From UBA4093 sp036676455 (GTDB lineage Bacteria; Cyanobacteriota; Sericytochromatia; S15B-MN24; UBA4093): a stretch of DNA of 64,000 bases. A program made the translations under genes and the position numbers. Under the pieces are notes generated by a model. The model did not search any database and was not told where the DNA came from. It saw nothing but the letters and a program-made list of their open reading frames with translations. Shown here piece after piece: positions 36,117-44,839 of this stretch (its first letter is position 1; each line of letters begins with the position of its first letter). The DNA is taken from contig JAKFCW010000126.1 in the NCBI GenBank assembly GCA_036676455.1, forward strand, positions 35,715 through 99,714, written 5' to 3'.

Positions 36117-36161
36117 GGTCTCGCGGCTAACGCTCGCTGCCTTACGAAACAGCCGCAGGCG

Positions 36162-37748
36162 CTAAAGGTCGGCCCGCGGAAGGGTGAAGCGGAAGGTTGA
36201 GCCCTGCCCCAGCGCCGATTGCACGCCGAGCTTGCCGCCCATCGCAGTGATCAAGGTGGAGACGATGGGCAACCCCAGGCCCATTCCGCCGTAGGCACGG
36301 GTGGATGACGAGTCTCCCTGCACGAACGGCTTGAAGAGGTTGGGGAGCGCTTCCGGCGCCATGCCGATCCCGGTGTCGCTCACCTGCGTCACCACGTCCT
36401 CCGGCTCGACCGTGACGGCCAGCCGAATCTTCCCCCCCGCCGCCGTGAACTTCATCGCATTGTCCAGCAGCTCCTGCAGTACCTGCTCCAGCCGATCGGG
36501 ATCCGCCCAGACCGGGGGAAGAGCGGGTGGCATGCTCAGCTCCAGCTGCTGATGGCTGGCCTCGGTTTGAGGCTTGAGCGCCTCGACGACCCGGCGCAGC
36601 AGCTCGTCGTAGTCGACGGCGGCCGGCAAGATGGTCAGCGAGCCCGATTCGAGCTTGGTGTAATCCAGGACGTTGCGCACCAGGCGTGTCAGCCGCTGGG
36701 CGCCCTCCATCATCCGGCTCACCGCCCGCTTCTGCTCGGCGTTCAGCGGCCCGAGAACCTCGTCCTCGAGCGCCGAGCCAAACCCGGTGATGAAGTTGAT
36801 CGGCGTCAGCAGCTCGTGGCTCATGACCGCCATGAAATCGGACTTGAGCTTGTCCAGGGTGCGAAGTTCCTCGAGGGACACCTGGAGGACCTGGTTGGCC
36901 TCCTGCAACGCCTGCGTCCTTTCCGCCACCTGGGCTTCCAGGGTCGAGTTGGTTTCAAGGAGCTGCTGCGCCGTGGTTTGCAGCTGCTGGGACATGTGGT
37001 TGAAGTTGGCCTCGAGCGTGGCGATCTCGGCGGTATTCTCGCTGTCGGGGTGATGCGAGGTGGCGAATTCCCCCTTGGCGAGGCGCGAGGTGGCCGACTG
37101 GAGGGAGAGCAGCGGCGGGACGATGGACCGAGAGGTGCGCCACCAGATGGCGCCCGCCAGGAGGATCGCCAGCACGGTGACCAGGAGCGCCAGCGTTTCG
37201 GCCATGTGCATGACCGCGATTTCCTGGGCCTGGGCTTGCTGGACGGCCCGGAGGTTGAGGTCGCGGAAGGCGCGGGCAGCATCTCGGAGGCTGTTGGCGA
37301 CCGTGAGCGACTCACCGGCGTTGAGGGTGCGCGCTTCATCGAGCTTGCCGGCGCGGATCAACGCGCGCATGCGCCGGTCGGTTTGCCTGAAGGCCCCGAA
37401 GTCCTGGCCGATCTGGGCCACCAGCGCACGGCCCTGCGGGGTCTCGGCATGCACCTCGACCTCCACGAACCAGCGCTCGAAGTCTTGCTGGGCCTCGTCG
37501 TAGCGCTTGAGGAGGGTTTCGACCTCGAGGCCGGGCACGAAGAAGAGGAACTCCGTGATCTCCATGCGCTCCAGCGCGAGGATCAGGTTGTTGGTGGCCT
37601 CGATGCTGGGACTCAGGCGATCGCGGATGAGCACGCTCTCGCGCCGTGTCGTCTCGAAGGCGATGTACGCGAGCGCGAGCACCACCAAGAGGGCGGCGAT
37701 CACGACCCCGTAGCCGATCCCGATCCGGGTTCCGAGCCTCATCTTCAT
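36162..37748 (-). CDS. membrane sensor histidine kinase with extracytoplasmic four-helix sensor and HAMP
   Basis: A 528-residue kinase. A first membrane helix (about 10-30), a helical periplasmic sensor of about 150 residues (4HB_MCP-like), a second membrane helix (about 183-203) and a HAMP domain lead to a coiled coil, HisKA with His311 in VMSHELLTP, and an ATP-binding domain with ELLDNAMKFT, DTGIGM and GMGLGLPIV. Leu instead of Arg follows HEL (HELLTP), a common variant. No response regulator is nearby. No ribosome binding site; TAGCAT ends 6 nt before the ATG on this strand. Confidence 0.88.
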   Translation of the reverse strand: MKMRLGTRIGIGYGVVIAALLVVLALAYIAFETTRRESVLIRDRLSPSIEATNNLILALERMEITEFLFFVPGLEVETLLKRYDEAQQDFERWFVEVEVHAETPQGRALVAQIGQDFGAFRQTDRRMRALIRAGKLDEARTLNAGESLTVANSLRDAARAFRDLNLRAVQQAQAQEIAVMHMAETLALLVTVLAILLAGAIWWRTSRSIVPPLLSLQSATSRLAKGEFATSHHPDSENTAEIATLEANFNHMSQQLQTTAQQLLETNSTLEAQVAERTQALQEANQVLQVSLEELRTLDKLKSDFMAVMSHELLTPINFITGFGSALEDEVLGPLNAEQKRAVSRMMEGAQRLTRLVRNVLDYTKLESGSLTILPAAVDYDELLRRVVEALKPQTEASHQQLELSMPPALPPVWADPDRLEQVLQELLDNAMKFTAAGGKIRLAVTVEPEDVVTQVSDTGIGMAPEALPNLFKPFVQGDSSSTRAYGGMGLGLPIVSTLITAMGGKLGVQSALGQGSTFRFTLPRADL

Positions 37749-37754
37749 GCGCTC

Positions 37755-37763
37755 ATGCTACCA
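37755..37763 (-). promoter_or_regulatory. extended -10 placed for leaderless kinase mRNA
   Basis: On the minus strand TGG-TAGCAT ends 6 nt before the ATG at 37748. Confidence 0.5.
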
Positions 37764-37851
37764 CGCGCCCATGACCCTCCCGCAGGACCCTTGCTCGACG
37801 CTTGCCCAATCGGGCCATCGAGCGTACGATCGCTCGGCGGTCATGCGACGG

Positions 37852-37875
37852 TCGGCATGGCGATCGGCATGGCGA
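37852..37875. repeat. two tandem 12-nt units before sodC
   Basis: TCGGCATGGCGA occurs twice in a row and is followed by a third partial copy (TCGGCGA), ending just before the sodC ribosome binding site. Confidence 0.5.
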
Positions 37876-37894
37876 TCGGCGAAAGGAGGAGGCA

Positions 37895-38425
37895 ATGCTT
37901 CGTGAGGCCTTGGCTTTGGCGGCCATCCTGGTCATCGGGTCGTCGGCGAGCGTCGAGGGGCATGCGGTACCGCCTGGGGCACAGGCAGAGCTTGCGGATG
38001 CGCAGGGCACGGTCGTGGGCAAGGCGACGTTCACCCAGCTTCCGGATGGCGTGCTGATCCGGCTGAAGGCCTCGAACTTGCCGCCCGGCGTGCACGGCTT
38101 CCACATTCATGCCGCCGCCGAGTGCCATGCACCGGGCTTCGCGACGGCAGGGGGCCACTTCAACCCGGGCGGCAAGGCCCATGGCTTCAAGAATCCCAAC
38201 GGCCCTCACGCCGGGGACCTGCCGAACGTGACGGTCCAGGCGGACGGCACGCTCGACGTCTCTACCCTGGCGACCGGGGTCACTCTCAAGGACGGCCCCA
38301 ACTCGCTCTTCAAGGAGGGCGGCACCTCGCTGATGATTCACGCGGGACCGGATGACTACATGAGCGACCCGGCGGGGAACTCGGGCGCGCGGATCGCCTG
38401 CGGTCCCATCACCCGGATGCGCTGA
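37895..38425 (+). CDS. sodC: exported Cu/Zn superoxide dismutase
   Basis: A 176-residue enzyme that removes periplasmic superoxide. A short signal peptide ends near VEGHA. The Cu ligands are in GFHIH, GGHFNP and MIHAGPDD; the Zn ligands in the GGHFNPGGKAHG loop and the PHAGD segment; the conserved disulfide Cys are in ECHAPG and ARIACGPI; the late Arg is absent or shifted. The ATG at 37895 is fixed by AAAGGAGGAGG. A DCC-family gene starts 23 nt downstream and may share the transcript. Confidence 0.92.
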   Translation: MLREALALAAILVIGSSASVEGHAVPPGAQAELADAQGTVVGKATFTQLPDGVLIRLKASNLPPGVHGFHIHAAAECHAPGFATAGGHFNPGGKAHGFKNPNGPHAGDLPNVTVQADGTLDVSTLATGVTLKDGPNSLFKEGGTSLMIHAGPDDYMSDPAGNSGARIACGPITRMR

Positions 38426-38448
38426 CGTCCAAGCAAGGCCCCGCTTCG

Positions 38449-38832
38449 ATGGACCTGATCTTCGATGGCTACTGTGGAGTTTGCACCCGCATGATCCGCT
38501 GGATCCGGGCCCAGGAGGGCGCTAGCCGCATCACGGCGTGGCCCAGCCAGGTGCCCGGGGTGTTGGAGCGGTTCGGCTTGACGCGCGAGCAAGCGGATCG
38601 GGAGGTCTGGGCCTTCGACGCGGCGGGAAACCGCTGGTCGGGGGCCGAAGCCATCTTTCAAACCCTGGACGTGCTGGGGTGGACGAGGGTCGCCGCCTGG
38701 TCGCGGCGGCCGCCCTTCAGGCAGCTGGCAGGCCCTTGTTACGTCTGGTTCGCGCGGCACCGCCACTGGTTCGCGCGCTGGGGTATCCCGCCGGAATGTG
38801 CGGATCCGGCCCGGGGCTGCCTCCCCGAGTAG
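38449..38832 (+). CDS. DCC-family thiol-disulfide oxidoreductase-like protein (DUF393)
   Basis: A 127-residue protein with the N-terminal signature FDGYCGVCTRMI, giving the DxxCxxC motif that names the family. The rest has the expected W-F-R-rich pattern (AAWSRRPPFRQLAG). Probably cytoplasmic. It follows sodC by 23 nt, which suggests a redox role, but the family has no established substrate. Confidence 0.82.
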   Translation: MDLIFDGYCGVCTRMIRWIRAQEGASRITAWPSQVPGVLERFGLTREQADREVWAFDAAGNRWSGAEAIFQTLDVLGWTRVAAWSRRPPFRQLAGPCYVWFARHRHWFARWGIPPECADPARGCLPE

Positions 38833-38886
38833 CCGCCATACGAAGCCAGTCGTTGCTACAGGTCAGCTTCGCTTTCCTGGATGACA

Positions 38887-38918
38887 GCCGCGGGCGCTCC
38901 GCAACAGCCGCGGGCGCG
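38887..38918. repeat. two copies of the GCCGCGGGCGC repeat
   Basis: Copies begin at 38887 and 38907 (20-nt period), each preceded by ACA. They lie between the DCC gene and the reductase gene. The preceding 16-mer near 38850 is shared with the repeat region at 36070. Confidence 0.6.
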
Positions 38919-39031
38919 GACCGAAGCCGTCACGCGTTCATTGTCGAACCTCCCCCTCCGGTTTAGCATCAGGACCGATGATGCGTTGCTCGCGCCAGGC
39001 GACGGCTTGCGGGCCGCTCGAGGAGGGGAAG

Positions 39032-40513
39032 ATGGCCGAACACTTCGATCTGGTGGTCATCGGGGCCGGGAGTGCAGGCTATGCCGCGGCCCGGACGGCC
39101 TCGGCCCTGGGAGCCAAGGTCGCCCTGGTCGACAAGGGGCCACTGGGAGGCCTCTGCATCCTCTGGGGCTGCATGCCCTCGAAGGCCTTGCTGCGCTCCG
39201 GCGAAGTGGCCCACATGATCCGCGAGGCGCGCCTCTGGGGGGTGGAGACGGGCGACGTTCGGCTGAACTTCCAGGCCATCATGGCCCGGAAGGATCGCCT
39301 CATCAAGGGCTTTGCGGATTACCGCATCCAGCAGATCCGCGAACTTCCCCGCACCGAGCTCATCCTGGGGCATGCGCGCTTCGTCGGACCCGACCGGGTC
39401 ATGGTGGGCGATCGCGAGCTACACGCGGAGCATGTCATCATCGCCACGGGCTCCGTGCCCCTCGTCCCGCCCATCCCCGGCCTCGCGGAAGCGGGCTACA
39501 TCCTCAGCGACGAGGCGTTGAGGCTCACCGTGCCTCCCCGGTCGATGCTGGTGATCGGCGGAGGGGTGATCGCCGTGGAGCTGGGGCAATTCTATGCCCG
39601 GATGGGCGCGCGGGTGACCCTGGTCGAGGTGGCCCCCCACTTGCTCCCCAGGGAGGACCTCGACGTCAGCGAGGCGCTCGAGGAGGCCTTGCAGCGCGAG
39701 GGGATCGCCCTCGTCCTCGGGGTCAAAATCGTGCGTGCGCTTAGCCGAAACGGTCGCAAGGTCCTCGTCGTGGAGCGCGCGGAGGGCACGTCGGAGCTGG
39801 TCGCTGACGAGGTCTTCGTGGCCACGGGGCGGGCGCCGAACGTCACGGGGCTGGACCTGGAGGCGGCGCAGGTGGCCATGGTAGGCCGCCGCATCCGGAT
39901 CAACGAGTTCATGCAGACCAGCAACCCGTGGATCTACGCGGCGGGGGATGCCTGGGGCGGGTCGTTCTTGGTGCACCTGGCGATCGCAGAAGGGGAGGTC
40001 GCTGCCCGCAATGCCGTGGAACATTCCAAGGAGGCCATGGACTACCGGGTGGTACCGAATGCCGTCTTCACCGACCCGAACGTGGCGCGGGTGGGCCCCA
40101 CGGAGCAGGAATGCTCCTTGCAGGGGCGCGACGTGGTGGTGGCCACGTACCCGTTCTCGGAGCACGGCAAGGCGGAAGTCATGGGGGGGACGGCCCTGTC
40201 GGGCTTCGTCAAGCTGATCGCGGATGCGCGCAGCGGCGAGATCCTCGGCGCTCAGGCGGTAGGTCCCGAGGCCGCGGATCTGATTCATGAGCTGGTGGCG
40301 GTGATCAGCCTGCACGGGACGATCGAGCAGTTCGCGAAGATCCCGCATATCCATCCGACGCTCTCCGAGATCTGGACCTATCCGGCCGAGGAGATCCTGG
40401 AGGTCCTCGAGGAGCGGGGCATGCAGCCGCGCATCACCCTCATGCCAGGCGGCTACGGTCCGGATGTGGAGGAGGCATGTCTCGAGGCGCCCTCCGCTTC
40501 CCGCCCCGAATGA
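39032..40513 (+). CDS. class I pyridine nucleotide-disulfide oxidoreductase (Lpd/MerA-like)
   Basis: A 493-residue flavoprotein. FAD-binding GAGSAGYAAA starts at about residue 11; the redox pair Cys42/Cys47 is in CILWGCMPSK; the NAD(P) site is VIGGGVIAVE near 175; the active-site His441 and Glu446 of the partner subunit are in HPTLSE. Motifs fit dihydrolipoamide dehydrogenase, mercuric reductase or related enzymes; the Leu before Cys42 (GGLC instead of GGTC) and the lack of a lipoyl or MerA N-terminal domain leave the substrate open. GAGGAGGGG is 3 nt from the ATG. The 3' end overlaps the convergent EamA gene by 74 nt. Confidence 0.85.
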   Translation: MAEHFDLVVIGAGSAGYAAARTASALGAKVALVDKGPLGGLCILWGCMPSKALLRSGEVAHMIREARLWGVETGDVRLNFQAIMARKDRLIKGFADYRIQQIRELPRTELILGHARFVGPDRVMVGDRELHAEHVIIATGSVPLVPPIPGLAEAGYILSDEALRLTVPPRSMLVIGGGVIAVELGQFYARMGARVTLVEVAPHLLPREDLDVSEALEEALQREGIALVLGVKIVRALSRNGRKVLVVERAEGTSELVADEVFVATGRAPNVTGLDLEAAQVAMVGRRIRINEFMQTSNPWIYAAGDAWGGSFLVHLAIAEGEVAARNAVEHSKEAMDYRVVPNAVFTDPNVARVGPTEQECSLQGRDVVVATYPFSEHGKAEVMGGTALSGFVKLIADARSGEILGAQAVGPEAADLIHELVAVISLHGTIEQFAKIPHIHPTLSEIWTYPAEEILEVLEERGMQPRITLMPGGYGPDVEEACLEAPSASRPE

Positions 40514-41411
40514 CCAGGCCGACCGAGAGGACGATCAGCGTCGAACCGGCGATCGTCCAGGCCGTCACGGGCTCATGCAGCAAGAGATACCCCAGGATGA
40601 TGGCGACGACGGGGTTGACGTAGGCATACGTGGACGTCAGGTCAGAGGGCGCGTGGCGGTTGAGCCAGGCGAAGGCCGAGAAGGCGATGCAGGAGCCGAA
40701 GACGATCAGGTAGGCGACCGCCAGCCATGCCTCCAGAGGGATGGCAGCCCAGTGCACTCGGGAGGGTTCGCCGAAGCCGAGTGAAACGAGCATGAAGGCG
40801 ATTCCCGCGGCGAGCATGGTGAAGCCCGAGTTGAAGAGCCCCGAGCGGGGAAGAGAGACGCGGCGGGCGATCATGGTGCCGAGTGCCCAGGTCATCGTGC
40901 CGAGCACGACCATCGCCTGGGCCCAGAGGCTATGGGCGTCTCCGGCTGACAGGGAGGGCCAGAAGAGGGTGATGACGCCCAGGAAGCCGAGGGCGATGCC
41001 GGCGGATCCAAGGAGGGTGGGGCGATCGCCCGCGGGCGTCGCGGCCTCGAAGGCCAGGTTCCAGAGCGGCATCGAGGCGATCAGCAGGGCCGCGAGGCTC
41101 GAGGGGATGAACTGCTCGGCCCAGACGACCAGCCCGTTGCCTCCGAGCAGCAAGAACAGGCCCACGAGGCTCGCCCAGGCGATCTCTCGGCGGGTCGGGA
41201 AGGGCTGGCGCATGGCGAGGCCGATCCCGATGAGCAGGGCGCTGGCGACGATGAAACGGATGCCCGCCATGAGGAAGGGGGGCATGCCGAGCACGGCCAC
41301 CCGGATGGCCAGGTAGGTCGATCCCCAGACGAGGTAGACCGTTACCAAGGCGAGCAGGAGGGGAAGCAACCTATCGGTGGTGGGGCTGGTGGACGTGGTC
41401 AGCGGGCGCAT
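40440..41411 (-). CDS. EamA/DMT-superfamily transporter (YedA/RhaT type)
   Basis: A 323-residue membrane protein with ten predicted helices and two EamA halves (LVWGSTYLAIRVAV near residue 28; TYAYVNPVVAIILGYLLLHEP near 265). Such proteins usually export amino acids or metabolites. The basic, Pro-rich tail overlaps the 3' end of the reductase gene on the other strand. A TAGAAT -10 (41421-41426, minus strand) ends 9 nt before the ATG and no ribosome binding site is seen, so the leader is at most a few bases. Confidence 0.88.
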   Translation of the reverse strand: MRPLTTSTSPTTDRLLPLLLALVTVYLVWGSTYLAIRVAVLGMPPFLMAGIRFIVASALLIGIGLAMRQPFPTRREIAWASLVGLFLLLGGNGLVVWAEQFIPSSLAALLIASMPLWNLAFEAATPAGDRPTLLGSAGIALGFLGVITLFWPSLSAGDAHSLWAQAMVVLGTMTWALGTMIARRVSLPRSGLFNSGFTMLAAGIAFMLVSLGFGEPSRVHWAAIPLEAWLAVAYLIVFGSCIAFSAFAWLNRHAPSDLTSTYAYVNPVVAIILGYLLLHEPVTAWTIAGSTLIVLSVGLVIRGGKRRAPRDMPPPHPDRSRLA

Positions 41412-41519
41412 GGGGGTTCGATTCTAGCGGATCCCGGGGATCGCTTGCGAGGCGCTCGGCAGACCAGGTGGACATGGGGAGCGTCGGAGGAGTCAGACGG
41501 ATGAGCTGGACCGCTGCGC

Positions 41520-42113
41520 TCAGCGCAGGGCCAGGGTGCGCTGGAGCTCGGGGTAGGCCTTGATGAGATGGAACTTGGTTCCCCACTCGGCGATCAGGCG
41601 AGAGACCTGCTGGACGGCTTCTTCGCCTTTGCGCTGCACGAATCGTATCACACGCAGGGGTTCGAGCTCCGACGGGGCCCAGACCAGCTCGAAGCCGACG
41701 GACGGGGCGTCATGGGCGAGCGAGATCTCGATGTCGGCAATCCGGGTGAGCGTCTCGCCCTCGAGGCGGATCAGCCGGAAGCGCAGGTAACCGTAAGGCC
41801 GGCCGTCCACGAGCGTCAGGGCGTTCGGGGCGAAGCGGAAGAAGGGCTTGATGTCGTCGTAACCGAACGGACCCTGGAAAGCCACGTGGTGGCCTTCCTC
41901 GGGCGAGCCCAGCGGGACGAAGACGTGGGTGGTGGGGCGGTTCAGGTACTGCGCCAGGTGGGCGAGGCCGTTCTCGAAGGAGGCCATCAGCAAAAGGCGG
42001 TCGGCCTCTTGGAGGGGCTGATCCGACTGCTCGCAGAACAGCGTGTCGCCCGAAAGGGAGACGGGGCTGATCCCGGAAAGGGGCTTGGTTGCAGGCGTTC
42101 CAGCGGCAGACAT
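41520..42113 (-). CDS. hypothetical protein
   Basis: A 197-residue soluble protein that I do not recognise. It has a mixed alpha/beta pattern with segments PTTHVFVPLGSPEEGHHVAF and YGYLRFRLIRLEGE. No membrane segment or signal. The ATG at 42113 is chosen because GGAGGG is 5 nt upstream; a GTG at 42152 lacks a binding site. It is divergent from the thiolase gene, with an operator-like palindrome between them. Confidence 0.7.
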   Translation of the reverse strand: MSAAGTPATKPLSGISPVSLSGDTLFCEQSDQPLQEADRLLLMASFENGLAHLAQYLNRPTTHVFVPLGSPEEGHHVAFQGPFGYDDIKPFFRFAPNALTLVDGRPYGYLRFRLIRLEGETLTRIADIEISLAHDAPSVGFELVWAPSELEPLRVIRFVQRKGEEAVQQVSRLIAEWGTKFHLIKAYPELQRTLALR

Positions 42114-42201
42114 GGCGGCCCTCCAGGGCGGATTCGGGGGGTATTCAAGCACTCTACCGGATACCGGTTCCGACCTCCACCAAGGGGGATTTAATGAGGG
42201 G

Positions 42202-42222
42202 TTATCATTCGTTTAATGATAA
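42202..42222. promoter_or_regulatory. operator-like palindrome before thiolase gene
   Basis: TTATCATT and AATGATAA are exact inverted arms with a 5-nt centre (CGTTT). The TTTAATGA part also occurs as a direct copy at about 42190. Size and symmetry fit a TetR/FadR-type operator. It lies about 60 nt upstream of a TAGAAT -10 (42282-42287) of the fatty-acid genes. Confidence 0.5.
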
Positions 42223-42335
42223 GGCGGCGAATCAGGCGAGACTAGGTTTTGCGGCCTCGTCCCCGCTTTGGCCTGACGGGGTAGAATGAAGTCGTCAACG
42301 CCGCCCTTCCTTACGCAGACGAAAGGACCCCCAAC

Positions 42336-43538
42336 GTGAGCGGAAATAACGACGTCGTCATCGTCAGCGCCGTGCGCACCCCCTTCGGCAAGTTTGGCGG
42401 GGTGCTCAAGGACGTGCCGGGGGTGGAACTCGCCTCCCACGTCATCCGGGAGTCGCTGGCGCGCGTCCACTGCGCTCCGGACCAGGTCGACGAGGTCTAC
42501 ATGGGGACCTGCGTGCCGGCGGAGACCGGGGTGCTGGCTCCCGTCGTGGCGCGTCAGGCCCTGCTGGCGGCGGGGCTGAGCGAGGAGACCGTCTCGGTGA
42601 CGCTGGACCGGGCCTGCTGCTCGTCGCTGACCGCCGTCCAGATGGCCTGGCGTTCCATCACGCTGGGCGAGGCCGAGGTCGCCCTGGCGGTCGGGGCCGA
42701 GAACCTGAGCCGGGTTCCTCACGTCCTGCCTCAGCTGCGCTGGGGCGCGCGCATGGGCAACGTCACCGTGGACGAGCCCTTGCAGATGAAGTACCCCAGC
42801 TACGAACCCGTCTCGGTGGACACCGGGAACATCGCCCTCGACCACGGCATCGGTCGCGAGGACCTCGACCGCTGGGCGTTCCGCAGCCAGCAGCGTTACC
42901 AGCAGGCCCTGTCGGCCGGCAAAGTCGCCGCCGAGGTCGCGCCCCTGACGATCCAGACCCGCAAGGGCCCCGTGACCGTTGAGGCGGACGAGTTCCCCAA
43001 GCCCGACACCACGCTCGAGCGGCTTGCTTCCCTGCCGACGGTCTACGGCAGCCCCACCGTGACGGCGGGCAACGCGCCGGGCCTGGATGCCGGGGCCACG
43101 GCCATCCTCCTGATGAGCCGCGCCTACGCCGAGAAGCACGGCTTCCCCATCATGGCCACCGTGCTCGGACTCGCCTCGGTGGCCGGGGACCCGCGCGACA
43201 TCGTGACCATCCCGGCCAAGGCGATTGAGAAAGCCACCACGAAGCTCGGCTTGTCAGTGGATGACCTGGACCTCATCGAGATCAACGAGGCCTTCGCGGC
43301 CATGCCCCTGGTCTCCACCCAGTTGATGGGGGGCGGGGACGAGGCCAAGGTGGAGGCCCTGAGGGAGCGAACCAACGTGAACGGCGGGGCGATCGCCATC
43401 GGTCACCCGGTCGGCGCCTCGGGCGCCCGCATCCTGATGACCCTCGTCTACGAACTCGCCCGCAGAGGCGGCGGCCACGGAGCCGCCTCCATCTGCGGAG
43501 GCCTCGGCCAGGGCGACTGCGCCGTCGTCAAGGTATAG
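42336..43538 (+). CDS. thiolase / acetyl-CoA acetyltransferase
   Basis: A 400-residue thiolase that joins or splits acyl-CoA units. VSAVRTPFGKFGG near residue 10, the nucleophile Cys in RACCSSL (94/95), EINEAFAAMP, NVNGGAIAIGHPVGASGAR with the catalytic His, and ICGGLGQG with the second Cys. The last motif usually reads CxGGGxG; here one Gly is Leu. The GTG start follows AAAGGA. An acyl-CoA dehydrogenase follows 112 nt later on the same strand, suggesting fatty-acid or branched-acid breakdown, or butyryl-CoA metabolism. Confidence 0.93.
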   Translation: MSGNNDVVIVSAVRTPFGKFGGVLKDVPGVELASHVIRESLARVHCAPDQVDEVYMGTCVPAETGVLAPVVARQALLAAGLSEETVSVTLDRACCSSLTAVQMAWRSITLGEAEVALAVGAENLSRVPHVLPQLRWGARMGNVTVDEPLQMKYPSYEPVSVDTGNIALDHGIGREDLDRWAFRSQQRYQQALSAGKVAAEVAPLTIQTRKGPVTVEADEFPKPDTTLERLASLPTVYGSPTVTAGNAPGLDAGATAILLMSRAYAEKHGFPIMATVLGLASVAGDPRDIVTIPAKAIEKATTKLGLSVDDLDLIEINEAFAAMPLVSTQLMGGGDEAKVEALRERTNVNGGAIAIGHPVGASGARILMTLVYELARRGGGHGAASICGGLGQGDCAVVKV

Positions 43539-43548
43539 CGCCCGCGGC
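43537..43548 (-). repeat. GCCGCGGGCGCT repeat overlapping the thiolase stop
   Basis: Minus-strand copy of the dispersed 12-mer; it begins on the last base pair of the thiolase stop codon. Confidence 0.5.
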
Positions 43549-43650
43549 TAAGCAGTAGTAATGCGAGAGATAGCCGTGTTCCTGGCACGATGAGGGTGAA
43601 TCCTCACTCTCGCTGTCCTGCAGAAACGGCGTTAGCAAGAGGAGTCCGGC

Positions 43651-44787
43651 ATGGAGTTCACGCTTACCCCCGAGCAGACCTTCACCCGCGAGATGGTCGA
43701 CGACTTTGCCCGGCGCTCGCTCGAGCCCCGCGCGGCCGAGCTGGACGAAGCCGGAGAGTTCAGCTGGGATAACTTTCGCGAGATGGCGGCCCTGGGCCTG
43801 ACGGGCCTCTTGACCCCCGTCGAGTATGGCGGCTCGGGAGCCTCCCGCCTGACGGCCGCCATGGTGGCCGAAGGCATCGCCAAGGGCTGCGCCGGCACGG
43901 GAGCCTCGCTTGGCGTCCACCTGATGGTCCAGACCCTGATCGACCGCTTCGGCTTGCCCGAGCAGAAACAGCGCTGGCTGCCCTTGCTGGCCGCGGGAGA
44001 GCGCCTCGCGGCGTTTTCACTGACCGAGCCGGGGGCGGGCAGCGACGCCGCCTCGCTGGTCACCCGGGCGCAACTCGACGGGGACGCCTACGTCGTCAGC
44101 GGCAACAAGGTCTTCGTGACCAGCGGCGGAGAGGCCGACCTCTACGCCGTCATGGTCCGGACCGGCGGCCCGGGAGCCGGAGGCATCAGCACGCTCATGA
44201 TCGAGAAAGGCGCCAAGGGCTTTCACTTCGGCAAGAAGGAACGGAAGATGGGCTTTGGTGCTTCTCCTACCATGGAGCTGATCTTCGAGGACTGCCGGGT
44301 TCCGCGCGAGAACCTGCTGGGCGGCCAGGAAGGCATCGGCTTCAAGGTGGCCATGTCGGCCCTCGACGGGGGCCGGATCTCGGTGGGGGCGGCGGCGGTC
44401 GGCGTGGCGCAAGCCGCCTTCGACCATGCGCTCGCCTACGCCAAGGAGCGCGAGCAGTTTGGCAAGCCTATCGGCCAGTTCCAGGGCATCCAGTTCATGC
44501 TGGCGGACATGGCAGCCGAGATCGAGGCCTCACGCCTGCTGGTCTACCAGGCGGCCGACCTGATGGACAAGGGTGTTCCTTCGACGGCCAAGGCGGCGAT
44601 GGCCAAGCGCTTCGCCACGGATGCCTGCATGCGCGTGACCACCGACGCCGTGCAGATCCTCGGGGGCTACGGCTACCTCAAGGATTTTCCCGTCGAGCGC
44701 TTGATGCGCCAGGCCAAGGTCCTCCAGATCGTGGAGGGCACCAACCAGATCCAGCGCGTCATCATCGCCCGTGAGCTCATGAGCTAG
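43651..44787 (+). CDS. acyl-CoA dehydrogenase
   Basis: A 378-residue FAD enzyme of the first beta-oxidation step. FSLTEPGAGSD (near 123) and the VFVTSGGEAD segment bind FAD and substrate; GREQ-type motif appears as YAKEREQFGKPI; LQIVEGTNQIQR holds the catalytic Glu362. Short-chain (butyryl/isobutyryl) enzymes also have Glu here, so chain length is open. The electron acceptor ETF is not in the window. It shares the promoter region of the thiolase gene, 112 nt upstream. Confidence 0.94.
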   Translation: MEFTLTPEQTFTREMVDDFARRSLEPRAAELDEAGEFSWDNFREMAALGLTGLLTPVEYGGSGASRLTAAMVAEGIAKGCAGTGASLGVHLMVQTLIDRFGLPEQKQRWLPLLAAGERLAAFSLTEPGAGSDAASLVTRAQLDGDAYVVSGNKVFVTSGGEADLYAVMVRTGGPGAGGISTLMIEKGAKGFHFGKKERKMGFGASPTMELIFEDCRVPRENLLGGQEGIGFKVAMSALDGGRISVGAAAVGVAQAAFDHALAYAKEREQFGKPIGQFQGIQFMLADMAAEIEASRLLVYQAADLMDKGVPSTAKAAMAKRFATDACMRVTTDAVQILGGYGYLKDFPVERLMRQAKVLQIVEGTNQIQRVIIARELMS

Positions 44788-44803
44788 CCGCACGCGCCCC
44801 CTG

Positions 44804-44832
44804 TTGTGGCCATCAGGGCCTCATGCTAAGCT
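44804..44832 (+). promoter_or_regulatory. promoter of mtaB, placed for leaderless mRNA
   Basis: TTGTGG (44804-44809), 17-nt spacer, TAAGCT (44827-44832); the ATG begins 7 nt later, at the expected transcription start. Confidence 0.6.
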
Positions 44833-44839
44833 CGAACCC

